Below, one piece after another: positions 46,777 through 57,318 of a stretch of 64,000 bases of DNA. The DNA comes from Zoogloeaceae bacterium G21618-S1 (GTDB lineage: Bacteria; Pseudomonadota; Gammaproteobacteria; Burkholderiales; Rhodocyclaceae): the NCBI GenBank assembly GCA_027214125.1, contig JAPWHF010000008.1, forward strand, positions 62,001-126,000. The letters run 5' to 3'. Every line of letters begins with the position of its first letter. Positions within the stretch are counted from its first letter, which is position 1. The notes beneath the pieces were generated by a model, which saw nothing but the letters and a program-made list of their open reading frames with translations, was not told the DNA's origin and did not search any database. Both the position numbers and the translations under genes were made by a program.

Positions 46777-47478
46777 GTGCCCGACACCGCCCCGCGTCTG
46801 AAATCGCACTGGACCGACGCCAGCGGCGGCCTGGGCTACCACTGGCGCGCCTTGCGCCTGCGGCATCGACACTGGGCCCCCTTCCTGCGGCATGTCGGGC
46901 TCTGGCTGGACGCATGGCTTCCACCCGCCGACGAACTGATACTGGTCGGCCCGTCGGCCGGCTACGCTTTGCCCGAGCGCTTTCTGTCGCGCTTCTCGAA
47001 AATTACCATCCTCGAACCCGACCGCCTGGCCCGCGCGCTGTTGCGCCGCCGCTTCCGCGATGCGCCGCTGCAATTTGCGTGGCTGGATGTATTTTCGCTA
47101 CCGGACGGCCCGGCAGCATTGGCGCAGCAATGGCCCGACGCCGCGATTCTGTTTTGCAATGTGATCGGCCAACGGCTGGACGCCGACACCGCGCCGCCCT
47201 GGCGCCTCGCTCAGCAAAAAGCGCTCGCGCAGCACCACTGGGCCAGCTGGCATGACGTTTTCTCGGCACCGCAGCCGCCGCAACGCTTGCCGGAATCGCC
47301 AATCATCGCAAACACCGACAGCGCTGCGGTCGCCCGTCAGCTGTGGGCCGGCATCGGATGCGAAGTAGTCGACCATGGCACGCTGGGCTGGCTCGCCGAG
47401 GCCGACTACGCGCTGTGGCATCTGGACACGACGCAATGGCAGGTGATCGAATGGGTACACCACCCCCCTGTCGCGTGA
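46777..47478 (+). CDS. Hypothetical protein, possibly Rossmann-like
   Basis: 233 residues, GTG start, 7 bp after the DUF2478 gene. DELILVGPSAGYALPE followed by KITILEPDRLARALLRRRF looks like a nucleotide or SAM-binding beta-alpha unit. A long Trp-rich C-terminal part (HHWASWHDVF, YALWHLDTTQWQVIEW) follows. I cannot assign a family. Probably co-transcribed with the DUF2478 gene. Confidence 0.6.
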   Translation: MPDTAPRLKSHWTDASGGLGYHWRALRLRHRHWAPFLRHVGLWLDAWLPPADELILVGPSAGYALPERFLSRFSKITILEPDRLARALLRRRFRDAPLQFAWLDVFSLPDGPAALAQQWPDAAILFCNVIGQRLDADTAPPWRLAQQKALAQHHWASWHDVFSAPQPPQRLPESPIIANTDSAAVARQLWAGIGCEVVDHGTLGWLAEADYALWHLDTTQWQVIEWVHHPPVA

Positions 47479-47486
47479 GGCCCGTC

Positions 47487-50400
47487 TCAAGCGTCGATAC
47501 CGAGCTGTTCATCAATCGCCGCCATCACCTCGTCAAAACAGGTGCGAACCTGCACCAGAGCTCCGCAAACCCCGCCTGGATCACCGTGGTGGTACGCCGC
47601 TTCGAGCGCACGGGCCGCCTCCGACAACGTCATCGCACCAATCGTTGCCGATGAGCTCTTCAAGGTATGCGCCAGCCGATACGCCTCTTCGCGCGCCTCG
47701 TCCCGTTGCGCACGGTCAAAGCGAAGCATCAAGTCTCGCTGGGTGTCACGAAAGCGACTCAGCAACCGCAATCTCAGGGCCTCCTTGCCGCCCGCATAGC
47801 GCAGCCCAACCTCAGGCTGAATGACGCTCCCGGTTAATCGCACAGGCGCCGGCGCCGGGGCCGGCGCGGGCGATATTGCTACCCCCTGCGTGCGGCCATG
47901 GCGATATCGCGCAAGTACAGCATACAAGTCACTCGGTTCAACCGGTTTGGTCAGAAAATCATCCATGCCCACCGCGACGCAGCGTTCGCGCTCCTCGGCC
48001 AGCGCATGGGCCGTCATGGCAATCACCGGCAGGCCAGCATGACGCGGATTACTGCGAATTTGCCGGGTAGCCGTATGACCGTCCATGCGCGGCATCTGGA
48101 TGTCCATCAGCACCGCGTCAAACACGTTCGCTTCAATTTTCGCCAGGGCCAGTTCGCCGTCCTCCGCGACGCTCACCTTGACACCCACTTCTTCGAGCAG
48201 CTCCCGCGCCAGTTGCTGGTTGAGCAGATTATCTTCGACCAACAACACCCGCATACCGACCAGCGGCTCGGTCAGCGGTGGGCCGGTCTCCGGCGCGGGC
48301 ACTTCGGCAATAATGACGCGATCGGCCGTATCAAACTCCGCCTCGAAAACAAAACGGCTGCCTTGCCCGGGCACACTGTCCGCCGAAATGACACCCCCCA
48401 TCGCCTCGGCCAGATGGCGGGATATGGCCAGCCCAAGGCCCGAGCCGCCATATTGTCGCGAGGTGCTGGTATCGGCCTGCCAGAACGGGCTGAACAGCTG
48501 CGCCATTGCCTCGCCGCCAATTCCGATGCCGGTATCCGTCACGTAAAAACGCAAACGCACTCGCCCGGCCAGCGTGTCCATCCGTTGCACGGAGAGTTCG
48601 ACGCGGCCGCGCTCGGTGAACTTCACCGCATTACCGGCCAGGTTGGTCAAGATCTGGCGTAAGCGGAGCGCATCGCCAGTGACCGTCGCAGGCACATCCT
48701 CGTCCACCGACACCACCCAGTTGAGTCCTTTCTGAATCGCCCGGAAAGACACCATGGCGGCAACCTGATCGACCACCTCGCGCACCTCGAAAGGCACCAC
48801 TTCCAACTCCAATCGCTGCGCCTCGACCTTCGACAAATCGAGGATGTCGTTCAGGATGCCGAGCAGGGATTGCGCCGATTCATTGACCTTGACGATGTAG
48901 TCGCGCTGCCGGGCATCGAGCCCGGTCTTGAGGCACTGTCCCGACAAGCCGATGATCGCGTTCATTGGCGTGCGGATTTCGTGGCTCATGTTGGCCAAAA
49001 AAGCGCTCTTGGCCTGGTTGGCGCGCTCGGCATTTTCCTTGGCCGCCACCAGATCGACCGTCCGCTGCCCCACCAGCGCTTCAAGCTCTTCGGTTCGCCG
49101 CGCCTGCTCGCGGACCAGCTGACGACGCGCGGTGATATCCCGGATCACCACCAGGTAGCGCCGCTCCTCACCCGCCAACATGGGCACACCAGCCAACTCG
49201 ACATCGACAGCCGCCTGCCCCTCGGGCGCCAGTCGTCCATTCAGGCTGACCGGTCGGCGATGACGCACACGAGCCGCCAGGCGCGGCCCCCAGCGGCGCG
49301 CAGCCGGCCGCGACAAATGCAGCAGATCCGCCAGCGACATCGCCTGCGTCGTCCGCCCCAACATCTTCGCCGCCGTGGCATTCGACTCAACCACCACGCC
49401 GAGTTCATCGAACACCAGCAAGCCGTCACGCACGACGTCGAAAACGCCACCAAGCAGGGCGTCACGAGCGCGCAGACGCTGCGCGGCAACCTCGTAGCGG
49501 GTCATGTCGCGACCAATCACGACGATGGCCTCACGCTTTCCGTTCGCGTCAAACAAGGGCACTTTGGTGACATCAAAGAAGCCGGTTTCTCCATCCGGGA
49601 GCGGCATCTCCTTGCGATCAACATACAAGCGGCCCGAGCACCAGGCACGCTCGTCACTCTCGGCGCAATACATAAACTGCGCTGCACGATCCGGAAAGCG
49701 CTCAGCCAACTCGGTATCGGAGTAGCCATACCAGTCCGCCTGACGCGTCAGTCCAAACAAGTGCATGGCGACGCTGTTGATCACCCGCCAACGATTCTGG
49801 CCATCCTTGAAGAAGGCCGGATCGGGCATCGCCTCGATCAAGGTGCGCAACTGGCGCTCGCTGGCCCGCAGCGCGGCCTCTGCCTCTTTGCGGTCGGTGA
49901 TATCGGTGTGTGTCCCCATCACCCGCAATGGCTCACCGGCCGCGTTGCGCACGACCACCCGGCCACGGTCGAGAATCCACCGCCAGCTACCGTCCTTGTG
50001 ACGCATCCGGTGCTCGTTGGTGTAGTTGGCCGTCTTGCCATCCATGTGCTGGCGGAGTGCCGCCAGGGTATCCGGCAGATCGTCCGGATGAACACGACGC
50101 TCCCACTCGCCAAGCGTGTCGCCAATCTCCGCCTCGGTGTAGCCGAGCATCGCCTTCCACTGCGCGGAGAAAAAGACCCGATCCGCTGTGGCGTCCCAGT
50201 CCCACACGCCGTGATCGGCGCTCTCGATCGCATACTGCCAGCGCAACTGGGCTTCGCGCGCCAGCGCGGCCATTTCCTTTTGTTCGGTGATATCGGTGTT
50301 GGTGCCCACCACTCGCAGCGCGCGACCCGCCTCGTCACGCTCGACCACGCCGCCGCAGTTGAGAATCCAGCGATAGTTGCCGTCCTTGCAGCGCACCCGA

Positions 50401-51980
50401 TGCTCGCTCCGCCAGATTCCCGTCTCGCCCTTGAGGTGCGCGATCAGCGTGCTACGCACCTGATCGAGATCATCCGGGTGGATCAGCCACAGCCATTGGG
50501 CAACAGTGTTTTCGAGCTCCCAGTGCGCATAGCCGCCCAAGGCCTTGGCCTGCTCCGACACGCTGACTTCACCGCTCGGCGCATTCCACTCCCACAAACC
50601 ATGGCCCGCCGCCTCCAGCGCGAACAGCCAGCGCGACTTGGCCGCCTCGGCCTGGCGTGCCTCGGCCTCGGCACGCTTGCGATCGCTGATATCTTCGATC
50701 ACCGACACGTAATACTTGGGACGGTCCTCCCCGTCGAACACCGGTGACACCACCACCCGCACCCACACCAGATGACCATCTCGATGGCGATACCGTTTAT
50801 CGGTGGTGTAGACGTCTATCTCGCCGCGCTCCATTCTGGCCTTGGCTTCAAGATCGTGCGCCAGGTCGTCCGGCTCGGTGATCCCCGAAAAGCCCTGTTC
50901 CAGGAGTTCTTCGCGCGAATAGCCGACCAGCTTGCACAAGGTGTCATTGACCATCAGCCAACGGCCATCCAGGCCGATATGCGACATGCCCACCGCCACC
51001 TGCTCAAACGCCGAGATAAACCGCGACTCAGTCTCCGCCAGCGCCCGGGTCCGCGCCTCGACCAGTCGCGAAATGTCGGCGTGACGGCGCAGAAAAAAGC
51101 GCACCAACGCAGTCAGGGCAAGCGTGGCAATCAGCCCCGCCGCCAGCATCAACCAGGGCACCGGAGTGAGATGACGGCTGACGAAAACGTCTGTCCGCCG
51201 ACTGTCCAGTCGCCATGTTCGTCCAGCAAAGACCAGCTCCCGGGACGCGGTGGTGGGCACATCACCGATCACCAATGACCCGAACTCTCCGATTGGTGTG
51301 GATGCTCCCTCACTCACATCCCGCAACACAAAATTCAACTCGCCACCCTGCCCCTCGGGCGCGGTCGACACCATCAGCTGCTCCGGAATCAGGTGCGCCA
51401 ACAAGACGCCCAGCGCCCCTGGCGCGGGCAGGTTGTCGCGCACGACCATCACGACCGGCACAAGCGACGGCGAATCAGCGCCGCTCGACACCAGGCCGCC
51501 GCCAAACATGCCAGGCGTAGCCAACGCCCGCGGAACCAATGCCGACGCAGCCGGGTCCGCGCGCAAGTCATCGCCCACCTTCAGCGTCGACCTACCACGC
51601 CCGATCGACAAAGACACCGGATAGGCTGCCGTTGCAGGATTGGGGTCATCGGCCTTGGCCCATGCGAGCTGGTGATAGACCGTCGAATGCGCCAGAACAC
51701 CTCGCGCAACGTCGTCAAACAGATGTTCGGCGGCGGCAGCCGGATCTTCCGCCATCAGGTGTCCGATGAGGTGCAAGTCGCTCGAGACATGGTCCAGGCG
51801 TTCGCGCAACTGCGCCACCTGGGCATCCACCGCCTCGGTTTCCGCCTGCGTGACATCGCGCCACTCAGACAGGCTCAGCTGCACACTGAATCCGACACTG
51901 ATCAGCGCGCCGACCACAAAGGTCAACAGCGCCCAACGCGAAGCACCCGGCACCGACGCGGCAGACGACGCAAGTGGCAT
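47487..51980 (-). CDS. Large hybrid sensor histidine kinase (CHASE, five PAS, HisKA, HATPase, REC, HPt)
   Basis: About 1497 residues from ATG 51980 (GAGG close upstream); an ATG at 52013 adds 11. Order: membrane helix about 15-37, periplasmic CHASE-like region about 60-250, helix about 272-297, PAS domains about 315-435, 448-570, 577-695, 708-830 and 838-950, HisKA with [11 protein letters not shown] (His about 999), HATPase with [10 protein letters not shown] and [18 protein letters not shown], receiver with VLLVEDN and Asp about 1292 in [11 protein letters not shown], and a C-terminal HPt with [12 protein letters not shown]. This is a complete BarA-type phosphorelay in one protein; the signal and final response regulator are unknown. 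Confidence 0.9.
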   Translation of the reverse strand: MPLASSAASVPGASRWALLTFVVGALISVGFSVQLSLSEWRDVTQAETEAVDAQVAQLRERLDHVSSDLHLIGHLMAEDPAAAAEHLFDDVARGVLAHSTVYHQLAWAKADDPNPATAAYPVSLSIGRGRSTLKVGDDLRADPAASALVPRALATPGMFGGGLVSSGADSPSLVPVVMVVRDNLPAPGALGVLLAHLIPEQLMVSTAPEGQGGELNFVLRDVSEGASTPIGEFGSLVIGDVPTTASRELVFAGRTWRLDSRRTDVFVSRHLTPVPWLMLAAGLIATLALTALVRFFLRRHADISRLVEARTRALAETESRFISAFEQVAVGMSHIGLDGRWLMVNDTLCKLVGYSREELLEQGFSGITEPDDLAHDLEAKARMERGEIDVYTTDKRYRHRDGHLVWVRVVVSPVFDGEDRPKYYVSVIEDISDRKRAEAEARQAEAAKSRWLFALEAAGHGLWEWNAPSGEVSVSEQAKALGGYAHWELENTVAQWLWLIHPDDLDQVRSTLIAHLKGETGIWRSEHRVRCKDGNYRWILNCGGVVERDEAGRALRVVGTNTDITEQKEMAALAREAQLRWQYAIESADHGVWDWDATADRVFFSAQWKAMLGYTEAEIGDTLGEWERRVHPDDLPDTLAALRQHMDGKTANYTNEHRMRHKDGSWRWILDRGRVVVRNAAGEPLRVMGTHTDITDRKEAEAALRASERQLRTLIEAMPDPAFFKDGQNRWRVINSVAMHLFGLTRQADWYGYSDTELAERFPDRAAQFMYCAESDERAWCSGRLYVDRKEMPLPDGETGFFDVTKVPLFDANGKREAIVVIGRDMTRYEVAAQRLRARDALLGGVFDVVRDGLLVFDELGVVVESNATAAKMLGRTTQAMSLADLLHLSRPAARRWGPRLAARVRHRRPVSLNGRLAPEGQAAVDVELAGVPMLAGEERRYLVVIRDITARRQLVREQARRTEELEALVGQRTVDLVAAKENAERANQAKSAFLANMSHEIRTPMNAIIGLSGQCLKTGLDARQRDYIVKVNESAQSLLGILNDILDLSKVEAQRLELEVVPFEVREVVDQVAAMVSFRAIQKGLNWVVSVDEDVPATVTGDALRLRQILTNLAGNAVKFTERGRVELSVQRMDTLAGRVRLRFYVTDTGIGIGGEAMAQLFSPFWQADTSTSRQYGGSGLGLAISRHLAEAMGGVISADSVPGQGSRFVFEAEFDTADRVIIAEVPAPETGPPLTEPLVGMRVLLVEDNLLNQQLARELLEEVGVKVSVAEDGELALAKIEANVFDAVLMDIQMPRMDGHTATRQIRSNPRHAGLPVIAMTAHALAEERERCVAVGMDDFLTKPVEPSDLYAVLARYRHGRTQGVAISPAPAPAPAPVRLTGSVIQPEVGLRYAGGKEALRLRLLSRFRDTQRDLMLRFDRAQRDEAREEAYRLAHTLKSSSATIGAMTLSEAARALEAAYHHGDPGGVCGALVQVRTCFDEVMAAIDEQLGIDA

Positions 51981-52159
51981 GCTCACCTCGGCATCACCAG
52001 CAACGCGGAGCATCCGGCCACAACCCGGCCCATCGTCTGGCTTTCAAGCACTCCGTGCATCCACACTTTCCCTTTGCTCCGAAAACAACCCGTCAAGGAT
52101 GGCACATCCTGCCACCGATACCCCCGGCTGCAAACAAACTGCGCGTCACCGCGCCATCC

Positions 52160-52173
52160 GGTGTGATGTGTCA
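52160..52173. promoter_or_regulatory. Palindrome over the uppP promoter
   Basis: TGTGATGTGTCACA: 5-bp arms TGTGA/TCACA around 4 bases, covering the expected -35 position of the uppP promoter. The spacing is 2 bp too short for a CRP site. Candidate operator. Confidence 0.35.
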
Positions 52174-52193
52174 CATGCCAATGATCTCGGCCG

Positions 52194-52199
52194 GCTATA
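52194..52199 (+). promoter_or_regulatory. Probable -10 hexamer of uppP
   Basis: TATAAT, 29 bp before the uppP start, in the context GGCTATAATCGCG. Confidence 0.5.
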
Positions 52200-52228
52200 A
52201 TCGCGCCTTTGCCCCAACAGTAGCCAGA

Positions 52229-53062
52229 ATGGATCTCCCACTGCTTTTCAAGGCCGCCATCCTCGGTGTCATCGAGGGTCTGACCGAATTCCTGCCCGTG
52301 TCCTCTACCGGCCACCTGATCATTTTCGGGGACCTCCTCGACTATACGGACGCCCAGAGCAAGGTCTTTAAGATCGTGATCCAGCTCGCCGCCATTCTCG
52401 CCGTGTGCTGGGACTATCGCCAGCGTATCACCACGGTCGTCGGCGGTCTGCGTACCGATCCAGCGGCCCGGCGCTTTACCAGCCATCTGATCGTCGCCTT
52501 CCTGCCGGCGGCCGTCCTCGGTCTCATGTTCTACAAGATCATCAAGGGCTATCTGTTCAATCCGCTCACGGTGGCCGGCGCACTGATCGCCGGTGGCTTG
52601 CTGATTCTGTATATCGAACGCCGCGCCTATCATCCGCGCATGAACGCCGTCGAAGACATGGGCTGGAAAGACGCGCTCAAGGTCGGCTTCGCACAATCGC
52701 TGGCGATGTTTCCGGGCGTCTCACGCTCCGGTGCCACGATCATGGGCGGGCTGATGCTCGGCCTGTCGCGCAAGGCCGCCACCGAATTCTCTTTCTTCCT
52801 CGCCATCCCCACCATGCTCGCGGCGACGGCCTACGACGTCTATAAAAACTGGGCGCTGCTCAGCGGCATGAGCAGCGACGGCTACCTGGTCTTTGCCGTC
52901 GGCTTTGTGGCCTCCTTCGTCGCCGCCATGGTCGCGGTCAAGGCCTTCATCCACTACGTATCGAACAACAGCTTCGCCCCGTTCGCCTGGTATCGCATCG
53001 TCTTTGGTATCGTGGTGCTGGTGTCCTGGCAAGCCGGCTGGGTGAGCTGGCACGACGCCTGA
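52229..53062 (+). CDS. uppP: Undecaprenyl-diphosphate phosphatase
   Basis: 277 residues. BacA/UppP signatures: [20 protein letters not shown] and [17 protein letters not shown], with about eight membrane helices. It recycles the lipid carrier for peptidoglycan synthesis and affects bacitracin tolerance. It heads a run of small genes on the + strand. Confidence 0.95.
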   Translation: MDLPLLFKAAILGVIEGLTEFLPVSSTGHLIIFGDLLDYTDAQSKVFKIVIQLAAILAVCWDYRQRITTVVGGLRTDPAARRFTSHLIVAFLPAAVLGLMFYKIIKGYLFNPLTVAGALIAGGLLILYIERRAYHPRMNAVEDMGWKDALKVGFAQSLAMFPGVSRSGATIMGGLMLGLSRKAATEFSFFLAIPTMLAATAYDVYKNWALLSGMSSDGYLVFAVGFVASFVAAMVAVKAFIHYVSNNSFAPFAWYRIVFGIVVLVSWQAGWVSWHDA

Positions 53063-53083
53063 CACACGGCACAGGATCGCCCC

Positions 53084-53650
53084 ATGATCATCTATCTCCA
53101 CGGCTTCCGCTCCGCCCCCGCCTCGATCAAAGCCTCGCGCCTGAAAGCCTACATGGCCGAGCGCGGCCTGGCCGATCAGTTCTGGTGCGGACAGTTGCCA
53201 ATCGCTCCGAACGCCGCCATCGACCTTATCGAGGCACAGATCGCCCGCTGCGACGCGCCACCGACGCTGGTCGGCAGTTCGCTGGGCGGCTTCTACGCCA
53301 CCTGGCTGGCCGAAAAACACGGGCTCAGGGCCATCGCGGTCAATCCCGGCGTGCTCTCGCACATCTCGCTCGCGCCCTACGTCGGCCAACAGACCAATCT
53401 CTACACCGGCGAAGTCTTCGATTTCACCGCGCAGCACATCGCCGAGCTCAAAGCGATGGAGGTGCCGCGCATCACCCGACCCGAGCGCTACTGGCTGATG
53501 GTCGAGACCGGCGACGAGGTCCTCGACTATCGTCTCGCCGTGGCCAAATACGCTGGCGCCCGCCAGACCGTGCTCGACGGCGGCGACCATAGCTTCTCGC
53601 GCTGGAACGACTACCTCGACGACATCCTCGCCTTCGCGGAGATCACATGA
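53084..53650 (+). CDS. YqiA-type esterase
   Basis: 188 residues. Alpha/beta hydrolase of the YqiA/YcfP type: IIYLHGFRSAPASIKA, nucleophile Ser in LVGSSLGGFYATWLAE, acid in ETGDEVLDYR and His in GGDHSFSRW. Acyl or thioester substrate unknown. Overlaps the next gene as ATGA. Confidence 0.85.
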   Translation: MIIYLHGFRSAPASIKASRLKAYMAERGLADQFWCGQLPIAPNAAIDLIEAQIARCDAPPTLVGSSLGGFYATWLAEKHGLRAIAVNPGVLSHISLAPYVGQQTNLYTGEVFDFTAQHIAELKAMEVPRITRPERYWLMVETGDEVLDYRLAVAKYAGARQTVLDGGDHSFSRWNDYLDDILAFAEIT

Positions 53651-54477
53651 GTTCCGACTTCGACGCCCGCCGCTTCAAGGCCATGGAGCGCGCCGGCTTC
53701 AACCGCATCGCCGCCCACTACGACAACGCCGCCCATCTGCGCGCCAGCCTGCAGGACGCGCTCATCGCGGCCGCCGCGCCCGCGCCCGGTGAGCACTGGC
53801 TCGACGTGGCCAGCGGCCCCGGGCTGCTCGCCCGCGCCATGGCGCCGCAGCTCGGCCCGACCGGCTCAGTGCTGGCCACCGACATCGCCGACGGCATGCT
53901 CGCCCACGCCCGGCGCAGCATCGACGCCAGCAACGTACTGTTCGCCGCCACCGACGCCGAGCACCTGTGCACACCTGATGGTCACTTCGACGGCATCAGC
54001 ATCGGGCTCGGCCTGTTCGTGCTGCCACACCCGGACAAAGCCCTGGCCGAACTGCGCCGCAGCCTCAAACCCGGCGGTCGCATCGCCTTGTCGGTGTGGG
54101 GTGCGGCCGGCACCGTGCCGCTGATCGAGCGCGCGCAGCAATGCATCGCCCGCCTGCTGCCGGCGCCCAAAGTGGCGCGCCCCTCGGTGTTCCGCTTTGG
54201 CGATCCGGCCTACCTGAGCGCCATGCTGACCGAGGCCGGCTTCGGCCGCATCACGCTTGAGCCGCATGACTTCCACTGCCGCTTCGCCACCGCCGACGCC
54301 TACTGGGATGCCTTTCTCGCCCTCGCCGGTGGCGCCACCGAAGCCCTGTCCCGCCTCCCCGCCGACAAACAGCAGGCGCTGCGCGCGGCCGTCGCCGACG
54401 ACCTCGCCGATCTGGCCGATGACGACGGCTACCACGTCCCCGCCAGCACGCTGATCGCCACCGCCATCAAGCCCTGA
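53647..54477 (+). CDS. Class I SAM-dependent methyltransferase
   Basis: 276 residues. Motif I WLDVASGPGLLARAM, post-I ATDIADGMLAHARR, motif II-like HLCTPDGHFDGISIGLG, and GGRIALSVWG. UbiE/Methyltransf_11 type; the substrate is unknown. Translationally coupled to the esterase and 3 bp from rarD. Confidence 0.8.
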   Translation: MSSDFDARRFKAMERAGFNRIAAHYDNAAHLRASLQDALIAAAAPAPGEHWLDVASGPGLLARAMAPQLGPTGSVLATDIADGMLAHARRSIDASNVLFAATDAEHLCTPDGHFDGISIGLGLFVLPHPDKALAELRRSLKPGGRIALSVWGAAGTVPLIERAQQCIARLLPAPKVARPSVFRFGDPAYLSAMLTEAGFGRITLEPHDFHCRFATADAYWDAFLALAGGATEALSRLPADKQQALRAAVADDLADLADDDGYHVPASTLIATAIKP

Positions 54478-54480
54478 ACC

Positions 54481-55365
54481 GTGGACGACACCCGCCGCGG
54501 CATCTTCGCCGCCCTGGCGGCCTTCACCATCTGGGGCCTGGCGCCGCTGTATTTCAAGGCGGTGGGCACCGTGCCGGCCGACGAAATCGTCGCCCACCGC
54601 GTGCTGTGGTCGGTCGTCTTTCTGGCCGCGCTGGTCGGCTTCATGCGACAAGGCCCGGCGCTGCGCGCCGCGTTTGGTAACCGCCGACTGCTTCGCACCT
54701 TGTTGTTCACCGCCTTGCTCACCGGCAGCAACTGGCTGGTTTTTGTCTGGGCGATCACGCACGAGCGCGTGCTCGAAGGCAGCCTGGGCTACTTCATCAA
54801 CCCGCTGCTCAGTGTGCTGCTCGGCCGGCTGTTTCTGGGCGAACGGCTCCGGCCGCTGCAAAAACTGGCCGTCGCCATCGCCGCCTGCGGCGTGGCCTGG
54901 CGCATCGCCGCGGTCGGCGCGGTGCCGTGGATCGCCCTTTTTTTGGCACTGACCTTCGGCATCTACGGCCTGCTGCGCAAGCGCACCCCGGTCGACGCCA
55001 TCGTCGGCCTGTGCGTCGAAACCGTGCTGGTCTTGCCACTGGCCGTCGGCTGGCTGGGTTGGCTCTACCTCACCGGCGACCTTCACTTCGGCCACGACCT
55101 GCACGTCGATCTGCTGCTGCCGATCGCCGGCGTGCTCACCGCGACGCCACTCATGCTGTTTGCCTTCGGCGCCCGCCGCCTGCCGCTGGCCACGGTCGGC
55201 TTTCTGCAATATCTGGCGCCCAGTCTCAACTTCCTGCTGGCCATCTTCGTCTTCCACGAAGCCTTCGACGCCGCCCGCCTGGCAGGCTTCGTGATCATCT
55301 GGTGCGCCCTGGCGCTGTACACCGCCGATCTGCTGCGCGCCAGCCGAGCGCCATCGCGCGCCTGA
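54481..55365 (+). CDS. rarD: RarD-type EamA transporter
   Basis: 294 residues, GTG start. RarD pattern: GIFAALAAFTIWGLAPLYFK, VPADEIVAHRVLWS, TGSNWLVFVWAI, LEGSLGYFINPLLSVLLG. Ten helices; substrate unproven (RarD is linked to chloramphenicol sensitivity). Confidence 0.88.
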   Translation: MDDTRRGIFAALAAFTIWGLAPLYFKAVGTVPADEIVAHRVLWSVVFLAALVGFMRQGPALRAAFGNRRLLRTLLFTALLTGSNWLVFVWAITHERVLEGSLGYFINPLLSVLLGRLFLGERLRPLQKLAVAIAACGVAWRIAAVGAVPWIALFLALTFGIYGLLRKRTPVDAIVGLCVETVLVLPLAVGWLGWLYLTGDLHFGHDLHVDLLLPIAGVLTATPLMLFAFGARRLPLATVGFLQYLAPSLNFLLAIFVFHEAFDAARLAGFVIIWCALALYTADLLRASRAPSRA

Positions 55366-55407
55366 ATCCATTAAACTGTCGGGCCTCAACCTCCCAGACA
55401 CCCCCCG

Positions 55408-57309
55408 ATGCACGTGCTTTATGACGAGAGCGGCGCCTTCAAATGTGGCACCGTTCTGCTGGACAACGACAGCTCCCTGCAAGTCGAGAACACGCATGGC
55501 AAGCGCCTCAAGATCAAGCGCAACCATGTGCTGCTCAACTTCGACAGCCCCGCGCCCGGCGAGCTGATCCCGCGCGCGGAGTCCGAAGCCGAATCGCTGG
55601 AGGTCGACTTTCTGTGGGAGGTCTGCGGCGACGACGAATTCGATTTTGTCGACTTTGCCAAAGACTACTTCGGCCATGCGCCCAACGCGGTCGAATCCGC
55701 CGCTGTGCTGCTGTGCCTGCATTCGGCGCCGATCTACTTCCACCGCAAGGGCCGCGGCCGCTTCCGCAAGGCACCCGACGACATCCTCCAGGCCGCCTTG
55801 GCCGGGCTGGAGAAAAAACGTCAGCAAAGCCTCGCCATCGAAGCCATGCGCGACCGCCTGCTCGCCGGCGAGCTGCCCGACGAGTTCGAGGGCATGGTGC
55901 CGCAACTGCTCTACCGCCCTGACCGCAACCGCCTCGAAGCCAAGGCCCTCGAAGCCGCCTGCGTCGATAGTGGCCTGAGCGCCGCCGCGCTGCTGCTCAA
56001 ATGCGGCGCCTTCAGTTCGACCTACGAGGTGCATTACGGTCGCTTCCTGTTCGACCAGTTCCCCGACGGCACCGACTTTGGCGAAGTGCCGACCTGCACC
56101 TGGCCGCAAGACCTGCCGGTGGCCGACGTCAAAGCCTTCTCTATCGACGACGCCACCACCACCGAGATCGACGACGCCTTTTCGGTCACCCCGCGCGACG
56201 GCGGCGGCTGGCGCATCGGCATCCACATCGCCGCACCGGGTCTGGGCTTTGCCCGTGGCTCGACGCTCGACGAGATCGCCCGCAAGCGCCTGTCGACGGT
56301 GTACATGCCCGGCAACAAGATCACCATGCTGCCCGACTCGGTGGTCGACACCTTCACGCTGGAGGCCGGACGCACCTGCCCTGCGGTGTCACTCTACCTC
56401 GACATCACCAATGCCCTGGCAGTGCTCAGTCACGAGACCCGGCTGGAGATGGTCCCCATCGCCGCCAACCTGCGCCACCACGACCTCGAGCCGGTGTTCA
56501 ACGACGACACCCTGATGAACGGCGGCCCCGACTTCCCCTGGAAGAAAGAGCTGACCCTGCTGTGGGAGCTGGCCACCATTCTGGAAGCCGGCCGCGGCAA
56601 GCCGGCCACCAACCAGACGCAAACCGACTTCAGCTTCTCGGTCGATTGGGACGCCACCTCGCCGGACGGCCCCGGCGTAATCAGCGTGGGCCAGCGCCAG
56701 CGCGGCTCGCCTATCGACAAGACCGTGTCCGAGCTGATGATTGCCGCCAATTCCACCTGGGGCAAGCGCCTCGACGAGGCCGGCATACCCGGCATCTACC
56801 GTGTGCAGGGCGGCGGCAAGGTGCGCATGGCTACCGTCGCCGCGCCGCATGAAGGCCTGGGCGTCGATTGCTACGCCTGGTCCAGCTCGCCGCTGCGCCG
56901 CTATGTCGACATGGTCAATCAATGGCAGCTGATCAGCGTGCTGCAAGGCGTCGAGCCGCCCTTCCCGCCCAAGTCGCAAGACCTGATGGAAGCCGTGCGC
57001 GACTTCGATCTGGCCTACATCGCCTACGCCGAGTTCCAGCGCCACATGGAGCGCTATTGGTGCGTGCGCTGGCTGCGTCAGCGCGAAGACCCGATCATCA
57101 CCGCCCGCGTGCTGCGCGACAACGTGGTGCGCCTCGACGATTCGCCCTTCGTGTTCAAGGTCAATGGCATGCCCCTGCAAGCGCCGGGCGCGCATATCAG
57201 CCTGGAGATCAAAGACTCGGACTTGCTCGATGTCGACGTGCGCGCACGCTTCGTCAGCCTGCTCTCCGAAGCCACTGACGAGACTGCCGCCGATCCGCTC
57301 GCACAGTAG
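55408..57309 (+). CDS. RNB-domain exoribonuclease
   Basis: 633 residues. The RNB catalytic core is present with its aspartate cluster in FSIDDATTTEIDDAFSV, followed by IGIHIAAPGLGFARG, YMPGNKITMLPD and ANSTWGKRLDEAGIP. Shorter than RNase R and without an S1 tail of normal length, so it is a separate RNase II-like branch of beta-proteobacteria. It degrades RNA 3' to 5'. It precedes tonB, aroE and mtgA. Confidence 0.9.
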   Translation: MHVLYDESGAFKCGTVLLDNDSSLQVENTHGKRLKIKRNHVLLNFDSPAPGELIPRAESEAESLEVDFLWEVCGDDEFDFVDFAKDYFGHAPNAVESAAVLLCLHSAPIYFHRKGRGRFRKAPDDILQAALAGLEKKRQQSLAIEAMRDRLLAGELPDEFEGMVPQLLYRPDRNRLEAKALEAACVDSGLSAAALLLKCGAFSSTYEVHYGRFLFDQFPDGTDFGEVPTCTWPQDLPVADVKAFSIDDATTTEIDDAFSVTPRDGGGWRIGIHIAAPGLGFARGSTLDEIARKRLSTVYMPGNKITMLPDSVVDTFTLEAGRTCPAVSLYLDITNALAVLSHETRLEMVPIAANLRHHDLEPVFNDDTLMNGGPDFPWKKELTLLWELATILEAGRGKPATNQTQTDFSFSVDWDATSPDGPGVISVGQRQRGSPIDKTVSELMIAANSTWGKRLDEAGIPGIYRVQGGGKVRMATVAAPHEGLGVDCYAWSSSPLRRYVDMVNQWQLISVLQGVEPPFPPKSQDLMEAVRDFDLAYIAYAEFQRHMERYWCVRWLRQREDPIITARVLRDNVVRLDDSPFVFKVNGMPLQAPGAHISLEIKDSDLLDVDVRARFVSLLSEATDETAADPLAQ

Positions 57310-57318
57310 AATGCTGTC

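Noticed and set aside
52160-52173. CRP/FNR site upstream of uppP
   Set aside because: Arms are separated by 4 bases where CRP needs 6; kept only as an unspecified palindrome.
53866-56226. Open frame of 786 codons on the minus strand
   Set aside because: It runs antisense across four well-supported genes (methyltransferase, rarD, rnb) and is low-complexity; a GC artefact.
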